Positions 34,070 to 42,020 of a stretch of 64,000 bases of DNA are shown here, piece by piece; position 1 is the first letter of the stretch, and each line of letters opens with the position of its first letter. Under the pieces are notes generated by a model, which was given only the letters and a program-made list of their open reading frames with translations, made no database searches and had not been told where the DNA came from. A program made the position numbers and the translations under genes. The stretch lies in assembly GCA_963759235.1 (NCBI GenBank), contig CAVWYO010000006.1, positions 682,001 to 746,000 on the forward strand. The letters are read 5' to 3'. The DNA comes from Bauldia sp963759235 (GTDB lineage Bacteria; Pseudomonadota; Alphaproteobacteria; Rhizobiales; Kaistiaceae).

Positions 34070-34888
34070 TTGGCCAGGGCGGTCCGTATCGTCGAGAACG
34101 CGGCCTGGCGGGCCGGCGCGGTTTCGACCGGCACGCGCGCGGTTCCCGAGGAGACGGCGGTCTCCTTCACCTATGACGGCTCGTCCCACGCGGTGATGAT
34201 GGCGACGCCTGCCGACCTCGAGGACTTCGCCGTCGGCTTCAGCCTGACGGAAGGGATCGTCGGCTCGCCCGACGAGATCGAAGCGCTGGAGATCGTCGAG
34301 GAGGAGATCGGCATCGAACTCCGGATGCGGCTGACGGAGCCGCGTTCTGCGGCGCTGGCCGGCCGGCGGCGCTATTTGGCCGGCCCGGTCGGCTGCGGCC
34401 TTTGCGGGATCGAGTCGCTCGCCGAAGCCATGCGCCCGGTGCCGGTGGTGGGGAACAGGCCGGCTGTTTCGCCGGCCTCGGTCGTTGATGCGCTGGCGGC
34501 GCTCCAGCGGGACCAGCGGCTCAATCGCGAGACCCATGCCGTTCACGCCGCCGCCTTGTGGAGCCGGGGCGGCTTGATTGCGCTCCGCGAAGACGTTGGC
34601 CGCCACAATGCCCTCGACAAGCTCGCCGGGGCGCTGGCGCGGCGATCGATCGACGCGAGCCAGGGCATGGTGCTCGTCACCAGCCGGCTTTCGGTCGAAC
34701 TGGTGCAGAAGGCCGCGATGATCGGCGTGCCGATCCTGGTCGCCGTCTCGGCGCCGACGGCGCTGGCGATCCGCACCGCCGAAGCGGCCGGCGTCACCGT
34801 CGTCGCGGTCGCGCGCGAAGACGGTTTCGAGGTCTTCACCCATTCCGAGCGTATCGCCGCGGAGCCGGTCGGCCATGTCGCCTCCTAA
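34070..34888 (+). CDS. fdhD: Formate dehydrogenase accessory sulfurtransferase FdhD
   Basis: FdhD transfers sulfur to the molybdenum cofactor so that formate dehydrogenase becomes active. The 272-residue product has the family motifs DFAVGFSLTEGIV, the paired cysteines in VGCGLCGIESL, HAAALWS, and REDVGRHNALDKLAG. Start TTG 34070 lies 6 bp after the fdsA stop, with GGAG about 9 bp before. It overlaps fdsD by 14 bp. Confidence 0.94.
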   Translation: MARAVRIVENAAWRAGAVSTGTRAVPEETAVSFTYDGSSHAVMMATPADLEDFAVGFSLTEGIVGSPDEIEALEIVEEEIGIELRMRLTEPRSAALAGRRRYLAGPVGCGLCGIESLAEAMRPVPVVGNRPAVSPASVVDALAALQRDQRLNRETHAVHAAALWSRGGLIALREDVGRHNALDKLAGALARRSIDASQGMVLVTSRLSVELVQKAAMIGVPILVAVSAPTALAIRTAEAAGVTVVAVAREDGFEVFTHSERIAAEPVGHVAS

Positions 34889-35129
34889 GCTCGTCTACAT
34901 GGCCAACCAGATCGGCAAATTCTTCGTCAGCGAGGATCACGCCACGGCGGTTGCTGCCATCGCCGATCACTTGCGGAAGTTCTGGGACCCGCGCATGCGC
35001 GCCGAGATCATCGCCCATCTCGACGGCGGCGGCGAGGGCCTGGACGACGCCGTCCGCCAGGCGGTTGCCGAACTGCGAGAGAGTGGTCAGGCGAGCGGCG
35101 GCGACAAGGCGCCAGCCACGTCACTTTGA
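34875..35129 (+). CDS. fdsD: Formate dehydrogenase delta subunit FdsD
   Basis: An 84-residue protein with the FdsD pattern: LVYMANQIGKFF, a short loop, and HLRKFWDPRMRAEIIAHLD. The delta subunit is needed for assembly or cofactor loading of FdsABG-type enzymes. It starts inside the end of fdhD and closes the operon. Confidence 0.93.
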   Translation: MSPPKLVYMANQIGKFFVSEDHATAVAAIADHLRKFWDPRMRAEIIAHLDGGGEGLDDAVRQAVAELRESGQASGGDKAPATSL

Positions 35130-35164
35130 CGGCACCTCGCGCTCCACCTCGGGCGACATCGTGG

Positions 35165-35731
35165 ATGCAAAAGCTTGCTGTGTTCAGTTGGACCGTTGAT
35201 CCGACTGCGAAGCCGGAGTCCGTAGGGTTGCGCATGCGATGGCTCGACGAAGACGAGGTCTGGGCGTCCTTCGACGTGCTCGCGCAGGACTATGAAAGAG
35301 ATTGGCTCGAACGGCGCCTGGCGGCCGGCGGCCGCCTTGCGGTGGCCGAGCTTGACGGTCGGATCGTCGGCTGGAACATCTACCAGCTTGGCGAGAGCGA
35401 CCAGCTCGATTGGCTCAAGGTCGTCCTCCCCGCCGACGCGGTGATGGCGCTCGGAGGCTTCGTCGTCCCAGCGTTTCGGGGTCGGCGCATCCTTGCCGCG
35501 ATCAAGCGGTTCGCCGGGCGCTGGTATTGCAGCCACGGCGTCCGCCGCATGATCAGCATTGTCGAACCCGCTAACGTTCCGTCCATGAACGCCCACAGGA
35601 ACGTCGGCGCCGCTGAGGTGATGACGATCGCGCGCGGCGCATTCGCCGGAGTGGAAGTCATCCGGGTCCGACGAAAGTGGGCGATCGGAAGAGATCGACG
35701 GGACAGGCGCTTTATCCTCCGTATCGAGTAG
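35165..35731 (+). CDS. GNAT-like acetyltransferase
   Basis: A protein of about 188 residues from ATG 35165; an in-frame TTG at 35126 overlapping the fdsD stop would add 13 residues. A GNAT fold is suggested by AVAELDGRIVGWNIYQL (central strand), GGFVVPAFRGRRILAAI (an acetyl-CoA loop resembling RGxGxG/A) and VEPANVPSMNAHRNVGA near the end. Substrate unknown. It follows the fds operon, and could be co-transcribed by chance. Confidence 0.7.
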   Translation: MQKLAVFSWTVDPTAKPESVGLRMRWLDEDEVWASFDVLAQDYERDWLERRLAAGGRLAVAELDGRIVGWNIYQLGESDQLDWLKVVLPADAVMALGGFVVPAFRGRRILAAIKRFAGRWYCSHGVRRMISIVEPANVPSMNAHRNVGAAEVMTIARGAFAGVEVIRVRRKWAIGRDRRDRRFILRIE

Positions 35732-35827
35732 ACGGCCGCCGTCCGCCGTCCGCGCTGCTCGCCGCTGTCGGACCAGCCAAACAAACGCTAAAGTCACCGA
35801 TCGGACACCAGCCGAGAGGAGGAGACA

Positions 35828-36031
35828 ATGAGCATGCTCAAGGTGATCGAGGTCCTGGCCGAGTCGAACAAGAGCTGGGAAGACGCCGCCCAGGTGGCGG
35901 TCTCCAATGCCGCGAAGACCGTTCGCCAGGTCAAGTCGATCAACGTCAAGAATCTTCAGGCGACGGTGAACGGCAAGGGCAAGATCGACAGGTATCGCAT
36001 CAACGCCAAGATCACGTTCGCGCTCGAATAG
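35828..36031 (+). CDS. Dodecin-family flavin-binding protein
   Basis: A 67-residue protein with the dodecin pattern: KVIEVLAESNKSWEDAAQ, then AVSNAAKTVRQVKSINVK and YRINAKITFALE. Dodecins form hollow dodecamers that store riboflavin or FMN. The conserved flavin-stacking Trp is present in KSWEDA. A strong GAGAGGAGGAGA ribosome site precedes the ATG. Confidence 0.93.
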   Translation: MSMLKVIEVLAESNKSWEDAAQVAVSNAAKTVRQVKSINVKNLQATVNGKGKIDRYRINAKITFALE

Positions 36032-36051
36032 TTGCGAGGCTTACAGGCGTT

Positions 36052-36076
36052 CGGGTGCCGCGCGCGGCGGCACCCG
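36052..36076. terminator. Hairpin between convergent dodecin and amidase genes
   Basis: CGGGTGCCG (36052-36060) pairs perfectly with CGGCACCCG (36068-36076) around a 7-nt GC-rich loop. It lies 20 bp after the dodecin stop and 35 bp after the amidase stop on the other strand. No T-run follows on either strand, so it may be a Rho-assisted or 3'-stabilising structure. Confidence 0.5.
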
Positions 36077-36110
36077 TGACCAAGTCGATTTCCGCGGGGC
36101 CGCGGCTCCG

Positions 36111-37445
36111 CTACCGGCGATCGCTCAGGAACCAGTGCAGCCACTGCCCGACGCGCAGCAGCTGCGCGTCTTCGCCGCGGCGGCCGACCAGTTGCACGCC
36201 GAGCGGCAGCCCATTCGGTCCTTTGAGGAGCGGCAGCGTCAGTGCCGGAACGCCGCAAAGCGACCAGAGATTGTTGAAGGCGGAATCGCCGGTCGATTCG
36301 AGCCCGCGCGGCGCCTCGCCGGGGGCGGCCGGCGTGACGATCGCATCGTACCGATCAAACAAGTGGTCCACCGCGGCTCGAAGCTCGGCCTGCCGGTCGA
36401 GCGCGTCGAGATAGTCGACCGCCGGAATCGCCAGGCCCTCCGCGACCGTCGTTCGCATATAGTCGCTGAGCTGTTCCCTGCCGCGATCATAGTAGCGCTC
36501 GTAGGTGCGGGCGACGCCCACATTGGTGATCGTCTTCAGCGCAACATCGCCTTCGTTGAAGATTTCGGACAGTGTCACGTCTTCGCAAGCCTCGCCGAGC
36601 GCCTCGACCAGTTCGGCGGACCGGTCGCGCGTGTAGGGCTCTGCCCTGTCCCAGGCCGGCGTCTTGACGAAGGCGAAAGCTGGCATTTCCTGCGGATCGG
36701 CCAGCGCTGTTTCGAGACGGCGGAGCGGCGGCAGGTGCCGGGTGTCCGGGTCGAGCGGGTCGTATCCCGCCAGCACATCGACGATCAGCGCTGCATCGCC
36801 GACCGAGCGGGCGAAGACCCCGACGGTATCGAGCGGCGGCGATTGTGGCAGGACTCCGGCCCGCGGGATGAGGCCGAAGCTCGGCTTGAAGCCGACGATC
36901 CCGCAGAACGAGGCGGGCCGGATGACCGATCCGTTGGTCTGGGTTCCGATGGCGAGCGGCACCATGCCGGCGGCAACTGCGGCGGCCGATCCCGATGACG
37001 AGCCTCCCGGCGTGTGCTCGCGATGATGCGGATTGCGCGTGCCGCGCGGGTGCCGCGCGCCAAGTTCGGTGGTGACGGTCTTGCCGATGATCACCGCGCC
37101 TGCCGCCTTGAGACGGCTGACGATCACCGCGTCCTCGTTCGGCCTTCGTCCCGCGTCGAGGGGTGTGCCGTTTTCCGTCGGCATGTCCTTGGTGTCGATG
37201 ATGTCCTTGAGGCCGACCGGCAGCCCGTGCAGTGCGCCGACGGTGCCACCGGCCCGGAGATCGTCGCAAGCCTTTGCCTGGCTCAGTGCGAGTTCGGCAT
37301 CGAGGAAGGCGAACGCGCCGACATCCGCCTCGCGCTCTGCGATCCGGGCGAGGCACGCCTCGCAAAGGTCGGCCGCGGTAAACTCTCCGCGCGCCATCCG
37401 GTCGCGGGCGTCGATGGCATCGAGATCGGCGAGGTCGTTTTGCAT
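36111..37445 (-). CDS. Amidase signature family hydrolase
   Basis: A 444-residue amidase with the Ser-cisSer-Lys triad: Lys in VIIGKTVTTELG, cis-Ser in HTPGGSSSGSAAAVAAGM and the nucleophile Ser in GTQTNGSVIRPASFCGIVG. The N-terminal helices (DAIDARDRMARGEFTAADL) match other members. It could hydrolyse small amides or carbamates. It is not GatA by context. Convergent with dodecin. Confidence 0.92.
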   Translation of the reverse strand: MQNDLADLDAIDARDRMARGEFTAADLCEACLARIAEREADVGAFAFLDAELALSQAKACDDLRAGGTVGALHGLPVGLKDIIDTKDMPTENGTPLDAGRRPNEDAVIVSRLKAAGAVIIGKTVTTELGARHPRGTRNPHHREHTPGGSSSGSAAAVAAGMVPLAIGTQTNGSVIRPASFCGIVGFKPSFGLIPRAGVLPQSPPLDTVGVFARSVGDAALIVDVLAGYDPLDPDTRHLPPLRRLETALADPQEMPAFAFVKTPAWDRAEPYTRDRSAELVEALGEACEDVTLSEIFNEGDVALKTITNVGVARTYERYYDRGREQLSDYMRTTVAEGLAIPAVDYLDALDRQAELRAAVDHLFDRYDAIVTPAAPGEAPRGLESTGDSAFNNLWSLCGVPALTLPLLKGPNGLPLGVQLVGRRGEDAQLLRVGQWLHWFLSDRR

Positions 37446-37628
37446 CAGCGTTCTTAGGTCGGTTCAGGCCACCAGAATACCATTTGCGCGACGCTCCGGA
37501 CGATTCCGGTAGCAAAAAGCGAACGAACCTTGATCTTCTCGCTCTGGCGACCGCATGCTCCGGCCCGACGAGACGGCCAGCGGTCTCGTCTGCTGCCGAC
37601 CGGTTCGGTGCGCTGGCGGGAGACGATC

Positions 37629-39158
37629 TTGACCAAGTTCAACATAGCCTTGCCCGTCGAGGACACCCAAGGTCTGTTTCGCCATTTATCTGGCTATGGA
37701 ACATTGGGCCCAGATCATTTCCATTTCGGCACGCATCTGGCGGGCGACGTCGGTCGGAGCGCCGGGCCCGAGATTCTGACAAGCACCATTGCGCTCACCG
37801 ACCCGCCTCCGATGACCAGCGCCGAGATATTCCATGATCAGGGCGAACTGGCTTTCCTGGCGACCCTGGCGAAGGCCGCCTACAACCTGCTTCCCGACGA
37901 GCCGGTCAGCGACGCGACGAACGACCCGGGCGGGCCGACTGCGCTCGCCGCCTATCAGATTGCCGAGGATAATCTCGCTCTCCTGTCCGCTGCCGATTTG
38001 CCTTCACTGCAGCCGACCACCGGCGCCGCGCCGTTTACGTTCAAGGGGATCGAGGACGGCATCTACGTCAACCAGAACGCCGCCGCGCTGATCGGGAGAT
38101 CGAGCGACGCCCTCTTCGTCGCCTTTCGGGGAACCAACGACAACGGGCCAGGCAACCTGTCGCCGGACCAGGGGCAATGGCTCAGCCAAGCATCCCATTT
38201 CGCGTTGTTCGGCGACCTTGTCGCCGCGCTTGGCGACTACGTCGCGGCCAATCCCGACATCACCAAGCTGTTCGTCACCGGCCACAGCCTCGGCGCGGCG
38301 ATGGTGCAGCCGTTTATCGCCGCCGCCGAAAGCTTCGGTCTCACCATCGAGGCGGCAACATTCGCGACGCCGGGCTACGGATTTCTCGCCCCTGATCACG
38401 CCAACTCCCGCATCACGAACTTGTGGACCGACGACGACATCATCCAGTTGGCGGCAGCGGTATCAGGCGTCGACGGCGACCAGAACCAGCTTGTCGACGG
38501 AATCTTCGACACCACCTTGCCAAACACGTCGTCGCATTCGATGGACCTCTACCTGGCGATTGCCCGCTTCCTGAACGCGGAAGGCGTCGAGCTGGCGGAT
38601 CTCCAGTCGCTGAACGGCATCAACTACGACAGCATCGTGATGAAAGTCCGTGGAAGCGATCCGGATTTCAATGTCGGAACCGGCAAGGACAAATTGGCCG
38701 GCACGGGCTCCGCGGATCTGATGCTCGGCGGGCCGCGCAGCGACAAGCTGAACGGCCACGACGGTCGCGACACCCTGCTCGGCGGTGCGGGTCGCGATAC
38801 CCTGATCGGCGGCAACCAGGGCGACTTCCTCAATGGTGGCGCCAAAGCCGACGTATTTGTTTTCAAGCAGCTCGCGGACAGCGTCGTCGGTTCGCAGCGC
38901 GACGTGATCCAGGACTTCAGCCACGCTCAAGGCGACCTGATCGATCTTTCCGGCATCGATGCCAAGCAGGGCTCCGGCAACCAGGCTTTCGACTGGATCG
39001 GCAAGGACAAATTCGACGACCGCAAGGGCGAGCTGCACTACGTGCAGAAGGATGGCTATCTGCGCGTCGAAGGCGACACCACCGGCAACGGTAAGGCGAA
39101 TTTCCAGATCGAGCTGGACGGACCGCACAATCTCGTTGCCGACGATTTTGTTCTCTAG
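37629..39158 (+). CDS. Secreted lipase (class 3 type) with RTX repeats
   Basis: About 509 residues from a TTG start at 37629 that has GGGAG 6 bp upstream. The alpha/beta-hydrolase part includes DALFVAFRGTNDN and the nucleophile elbow VTGHSLGAAM (Ser220); WTDDDIIQLA is likely to hold the acid. The C-terminus has RTX nonapeptides (LMLGGPRSDKLNGHDGRDTL, LLGGAGRDTLIGGNQGDFL) and a serralysin-type end (DVIQDFSHAQGDLIDLSGID). There is no signal peptide, so type I secretion is expected. The lipase domain sits N-terminal to the repeats. The stop is 3 bp from the convergent copper ATPase stop. Confidence 0.88.
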   Translation: MTKFNIALPVEDTQGLFRHLSGYGTLGPDHFHFGTHLAGDVGRSAGPEILTSTIALTDPPPMTSAEIFHDQGELAFLATLAKAAYNLLPDEPVSDATNDPGGPTALAAYQIAEDNLALLSAADLPSLQPTTGAAPFTFKGIEDGIYVNQNAAALIGRSSDALFVAFRGTNDNGPGNLSPDQGQWLSQASHFALFGDLVAALGDYVAANPDITKLFVTGHSLGAAMVQPFIAAAESFGLTIEAATFATPGYGFLAPDHANSRITNLWTDDDIIQLAAAVSGVDGDQNQLVDGIFDTTLPNTSSHSMDLYLAIARFLNAEGVELADLQSLNGINYDSIVMKVRGSDPDFNVGTGKDKLAGTGSADLMLGGPRSDKLNGHDGRDTLLGGAGRDTLIGGNQGDFLNGGAKADVFVFKQLADSVVGSQRDVIQDFSHAQGDLIDLSGIDAKQGSGNQAFDWIGKDKFDDRKGELHYVQKDGYLRVEGDTTGNGKANFQIELDGPHNLVADDFVL

Positions 39159-39161
39159 CCG

Positions 39162-41522
39162 CTAGAGGTCCACCCGCCGCAGCCGCAGCGCGTTGCCGAT
39201 CACCGAGACCGACGACAGGCTCATCGCCGCCGCGGCGATGATCGGCGAAAGCAGGATGCCGAAGAAGGGAAACAGGACGCCGGCTGCAAGCGGCACGCCG
39301 ATCGCGTTGTAGACGAAGGCGAAGAACAGATTCTGTCGGATGTTGCGCATGGTCGCCGCCGCCAGGCGCCGCGCGCGGATCACGCCGCCGAGATCGCCCG
39401 TCATCAGCGTCATGCCGGCGCTTTCGACGGCGACGTCGGCGCCCGCGCCCATGGCGATGCCGACATCGGCGGCGGCAAGCGCCGGTGCGTCGTTCACGCC
39501 GTCGCCCGCCATCGCGACGCGCGACCCGGCCTTCTGCAGATCGGTCACGATGCGGCTCTTGTCCTCCGGCAGCACCTCGGCGTTGACGGCGTCGATCCCA
39601 AGCCGCCGGGCGACGGCCTCGGCCGTTGCCTTGCTGTCCCCGGTCGCCATGATCACCTTGAGCCCGAGCGCGTGAAGCGCCGCGATCGCTTGGGGCGTCG
39701 TCTGCCGCACCGGGTCGGCAACGGCCAGGAGCCCGGCGAGCCTGCCGTCGACCGCGACGAACATCACAGTCTCGCCGTCCTTGCGCCGGCGCGCGGCCGG
39801 TTCGGCGAGCGGGTCGATCGACACCATCGCGGCATCCATCAACCGGGCATTGCCGAGAAGCACGGACCGGCCGCCTACCACACCCTTGACGCCTAGTCCG
39901 GCAAGCGCCTCGAAATCGCTAACTTTCTCGAGGCGGACGCCTCTTTCGCGTGAGGCGCCGACGATCGCTTCGGCCAGCGGATGCTCGCTCGCTGCTTCCA
40001 GCGACGCCGCAATACCGAGAAGCGCGTTCTCCGACAGATCCGAGAGGGCCTCGATGCCGGTGAGCGTGGGCTTGCCCTCGGTCAGCGTGCCGGTCTTGTC
40101 GACCACGACGGTGTCGACCGAGGCCATGAGTTCGAGCGCCTCGGCGTTGCGGATAAGGACGCCGGCCTGGGCACCACGGCCGGTCGCCACCATGATCGAG
40201 ATCGGCGTGGCGAGGCCGAGGGCGCAGGGACAGGCGATGATCAGCACGCTCACCGCCGCAACCAGCGCGTAGGCGAGGGCCGGCGGCGGCCCGAACACGA
40301 GCCAGAAGGTGAACGCCACGATGGCGATGACGATGATGCCCGGCACGAACCATGCCGACACCCGATCGGCGAGACCCTGAATCGGAGCGCGCGAGCGCTG
40401 GGCCTCGGCGACCATGGCGACGATACGAGCGAGCGTCGTCTCGGCGCCGGTGCGGTCGACCGTCATGTCGAAGCTACCGGTCGTGTTCTGGGTGCCGCCA
40501 GTGACCCGGTCGCCTTCACCCTTCTCGATCGGCACCGGCTCACCGGTAATCAGTGACTCGTCGACGGCGCTTCGCCCTTCGACCACCACTCCGTCGATCG
40601 GTACCTTGTCGCCCGGCCGCACCCGCAGCACGTTGCCGACAGCGACCGCCTCGAGTGGAACGGTCTCGGTCGTGCCGTCCGCAGCGACCCTGATCGCCGT
40701 TTTCGGGGAAAGGTCGAGGAGCGCGCGGATCGCGCCGCCGGTCCGCTCGCGGGCGCGCAATTCGAGCACCTGGCCCATCAGAACCAGCGCGGTGATCACC
40801 GCGGCGGATTCGAAGTAGACGGCGACAAGTCCATGTGCACTGCGCATTCCCGCCGGGAACAGGCCAGGCGCGAAGACCGCGGCCACGCTGTAGAGGAAGG
40901 CGGCGCCGGTGCCGACCGCGATCAAGGTGAACATGTTGAGGTTGCCGGTGCGGAGCGACGCCGCCCCACGCTGGAAGAACGGCCAGCCGCCCCACAGGAC
41001 CGCCGGTATGGCGATGACGAGCTGGAGATATTGCTTCGCGTGCGGAGCAAGGAACGGCAGGATATCGAGGCCGAGGAAGTGGTCTGCCATGTCCATGACG
41101 AGCAGGATCGCGGCGAGCGGCGCCGCCACCAACAGGCGCCGCTTCATATCGACGAGCTCGGGGTTGGGCCCTTCGTCGCCGGTCGCGACCATCGGCTCGA
41201 GCGCCATGCCGCAGATCGGGCAGCTTCCCGGACCGTCCCGTATGATTTCGGGATGCATCGGACAGGTGTAGCGCGTGCCCTTCGCGGCAGGCCGAGTCGG
41301 TGCCGCGGCGTGGGGGCGATGCTGGTGACCCGACGGCGCGGCCTTCAGATATTTCTCCGGGTCCGCCCCAAACTTTGACCGGCAGCCGTCGGAGCAGAAA
41401 TGGAAGGTGACGCCTCGGTAATCGTGGGTCGGTTTCCCGGCGTTCGGGTCCACCTTCATCCCGCAGACGGGGTCGACCGCCACGGCTTCGGCCGACGCGG
41501 CGGGTGACTCATGCTCGAGCAT
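39162..41522 (-). CDS. copA: Copper-translocating P-type ATPase with YHS and CPMHP metal-binding modules
   Basis: Exports Cu(I) across the inner membrane. The product is about 786 residues from ATG 41522. The N-terminus has a YHS domain (AVDPVCGMKVDPNAGK, FCSDGCRSKFGADPEKYL) and a heavy-metal-binding module (YTCPMHPEIIRDGPGSCPICGMAL) instead of CxxC HMA domains. Then come membrane helices, the transport motif IIACPCALGLATP, phosphorylation site DKTGTLTEGK, the nucleotide motif SEHPLAEAI and GDGVNDAPAL. An in-frame start at 41765 would overlap the regulator gene and is unlikely. Divergent from csoR and probably repressed by it. Confidence 0.94.
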   Translation of the reverse strand: MLEHESPAASAEAVAVDPVCGMKVDPNAGKPTHDYRGVTFHFCSDGCRSKFGADPEKYLKAAPSGHQHRPHAAAPTRPAAKGTRYTCPMHPEIIRDGPGSCPICGMALEPMVATGDEGPNPELVDMKRRLLVAAPLAAILLVMDMADHFLGLDILPFLAPHAKQYLQLVIAIPAVLWGGWPFFQRGAASLRTGNLNMFTLIAVGTGAAFLYSVAAVFAPGLFPAGMRSAHGLVAVYFESAAVITALVLMGQVLELRARERTGGAIRALLDLSPKTAIRVAADGTTETVPLEAVAVGNVLRVRPGDKVPIDGVVVEGRSAVDESLITGEPVPIEKGEGDRVTGGTQNTTGSFDMTVDRTGAETTLARIVAMVAEAQRSRAPIQGLADRVSAWFVPGIIVIAIVAFTFWLVFGPPPALAYALVAAVSVLIIACPCALGLATPISIMVATGRGAQAGVLIRNAEALELMASVDTVVVDKTGTLTEGKPTLTGIEALSDLSENALLGIAASLEAASEHPLAEAIVGASRERGVRLEKVSDFEALAGLGVKGVVGGRSVLLGNARLMDAAMVSIDPLAEPAARRRKDGETVMFVAVDGRLAGLLAVADPVRQTTPQAIAALHALGLKVIMATGDSKATAEAVARRLGIDAVNAEVLPEDKSRIVTDLQKAGSRVAMAGDGVNDAPALAAADVGIAMGAGADVAVESAGMTLMTGDLGGVIRARRLAAATMRNIRQNLFFAFVYNAIGVPLAAGVLFPFFGILLSPIIAAAAMSLSSVSVIGNALRLRRVDL

Positions 41523-41554
41523 CGCGATGGACTTTCGACAAGGAGACCGATAGG

Positions 41555-41571
41555 ATACCCCCGTAGGGTAT
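41555..41571. promoter_or_regulatory. CsoR-type operator
   Basis: ATACCC (41555-41560) and GGGTAT (41566-41571) flank CCGTA, giving the TACCC-N-GGGTA pattern known for CsoR sites. It lies between the copA start and the csoR ATG, 12 bp ahead of the latter, so CsoR can block both promoters until copper binds. Confidence 0.8.
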
Positions 41572-41582
41572 AAGGAGCGACA

Positions 41583-41858
41583 ATGCAGATTGCAACGAAA
41601 GAGTCGGTCCGCAAGCGCCTCAACCGGGTCGAGGGTCAGGTGCGCGGCATCACCAGGATGGTCGATGAAGACCGCTACTGCATCGATGTCGTCACCCAGC
41701 TTGCCGCCGTCCGGGCGGCGCTTCGCAGGATCGAGGAAGAAGTGATCCGCGACCACGCGGCGCACTGCGTGGCCGATGCGATCCGCAGCGGCGACCCCGA
41801 GGAGCAGCGGCGCAAAGTCGACGAACTGATCGAGGTGCTCGGCCGCACCGATCGGTGA
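41583..41858 (+). CDS. csoR: CsoR-family copper-sensing repressor
   Basis: A 91-residue all-helical DUF156 protein. The Cu(I) ligands Cys33 (RYCIDVV), His58 and Cys62 (HAAHC) are all present; Cys rather than His at the last position favours CsoR over nickel/cobalt RcnR. The N-terminal basic helix KRLNRVEGQVRGITRMV is typical. TAAGGAG lies 6 bp upstream of the ATG. Together with the divergent copA it makes a copper-resistance switch. Confidence 0.94.
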   Translation: MQIATKESVRKRLNRVEGQVRGITRMVDEDRYCIDVVTQLAAVRAALRRIEEEVIRDHAAHCVADAIRSGDPEEQRRKVDELIEVLGRTDR

Positions 41859-42020
41859 AACCCGACCGGCCGCGCCAGGCCGACGCTAACCCGGCGCCCA
41901 TAGGTTCACGAAAGATTGAAACTGTGGCCGCGGATTCCTCGGTCCGCGCGGTCTGTTGCCCGGCGGCATGCTTCGCGCATGCGGTCTGCCAAGGGCGCAT
42001 CAAGGCCAGTCCGGCGCCGA

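Noticed and set aside
31178..34876. A very long open frame (over 1200 codons) on the minus strand opposite fdsA-fdhD
   Set aside because: It is the antisense shadow of well-supported genes in GC-rich DNA, has low-complexity Arg/Asp/Gly/Val-rich sequence and no recognisable domain. Similar shadows lie opposite fadA/fadJ (49.5-52.1 kb) and metZ.
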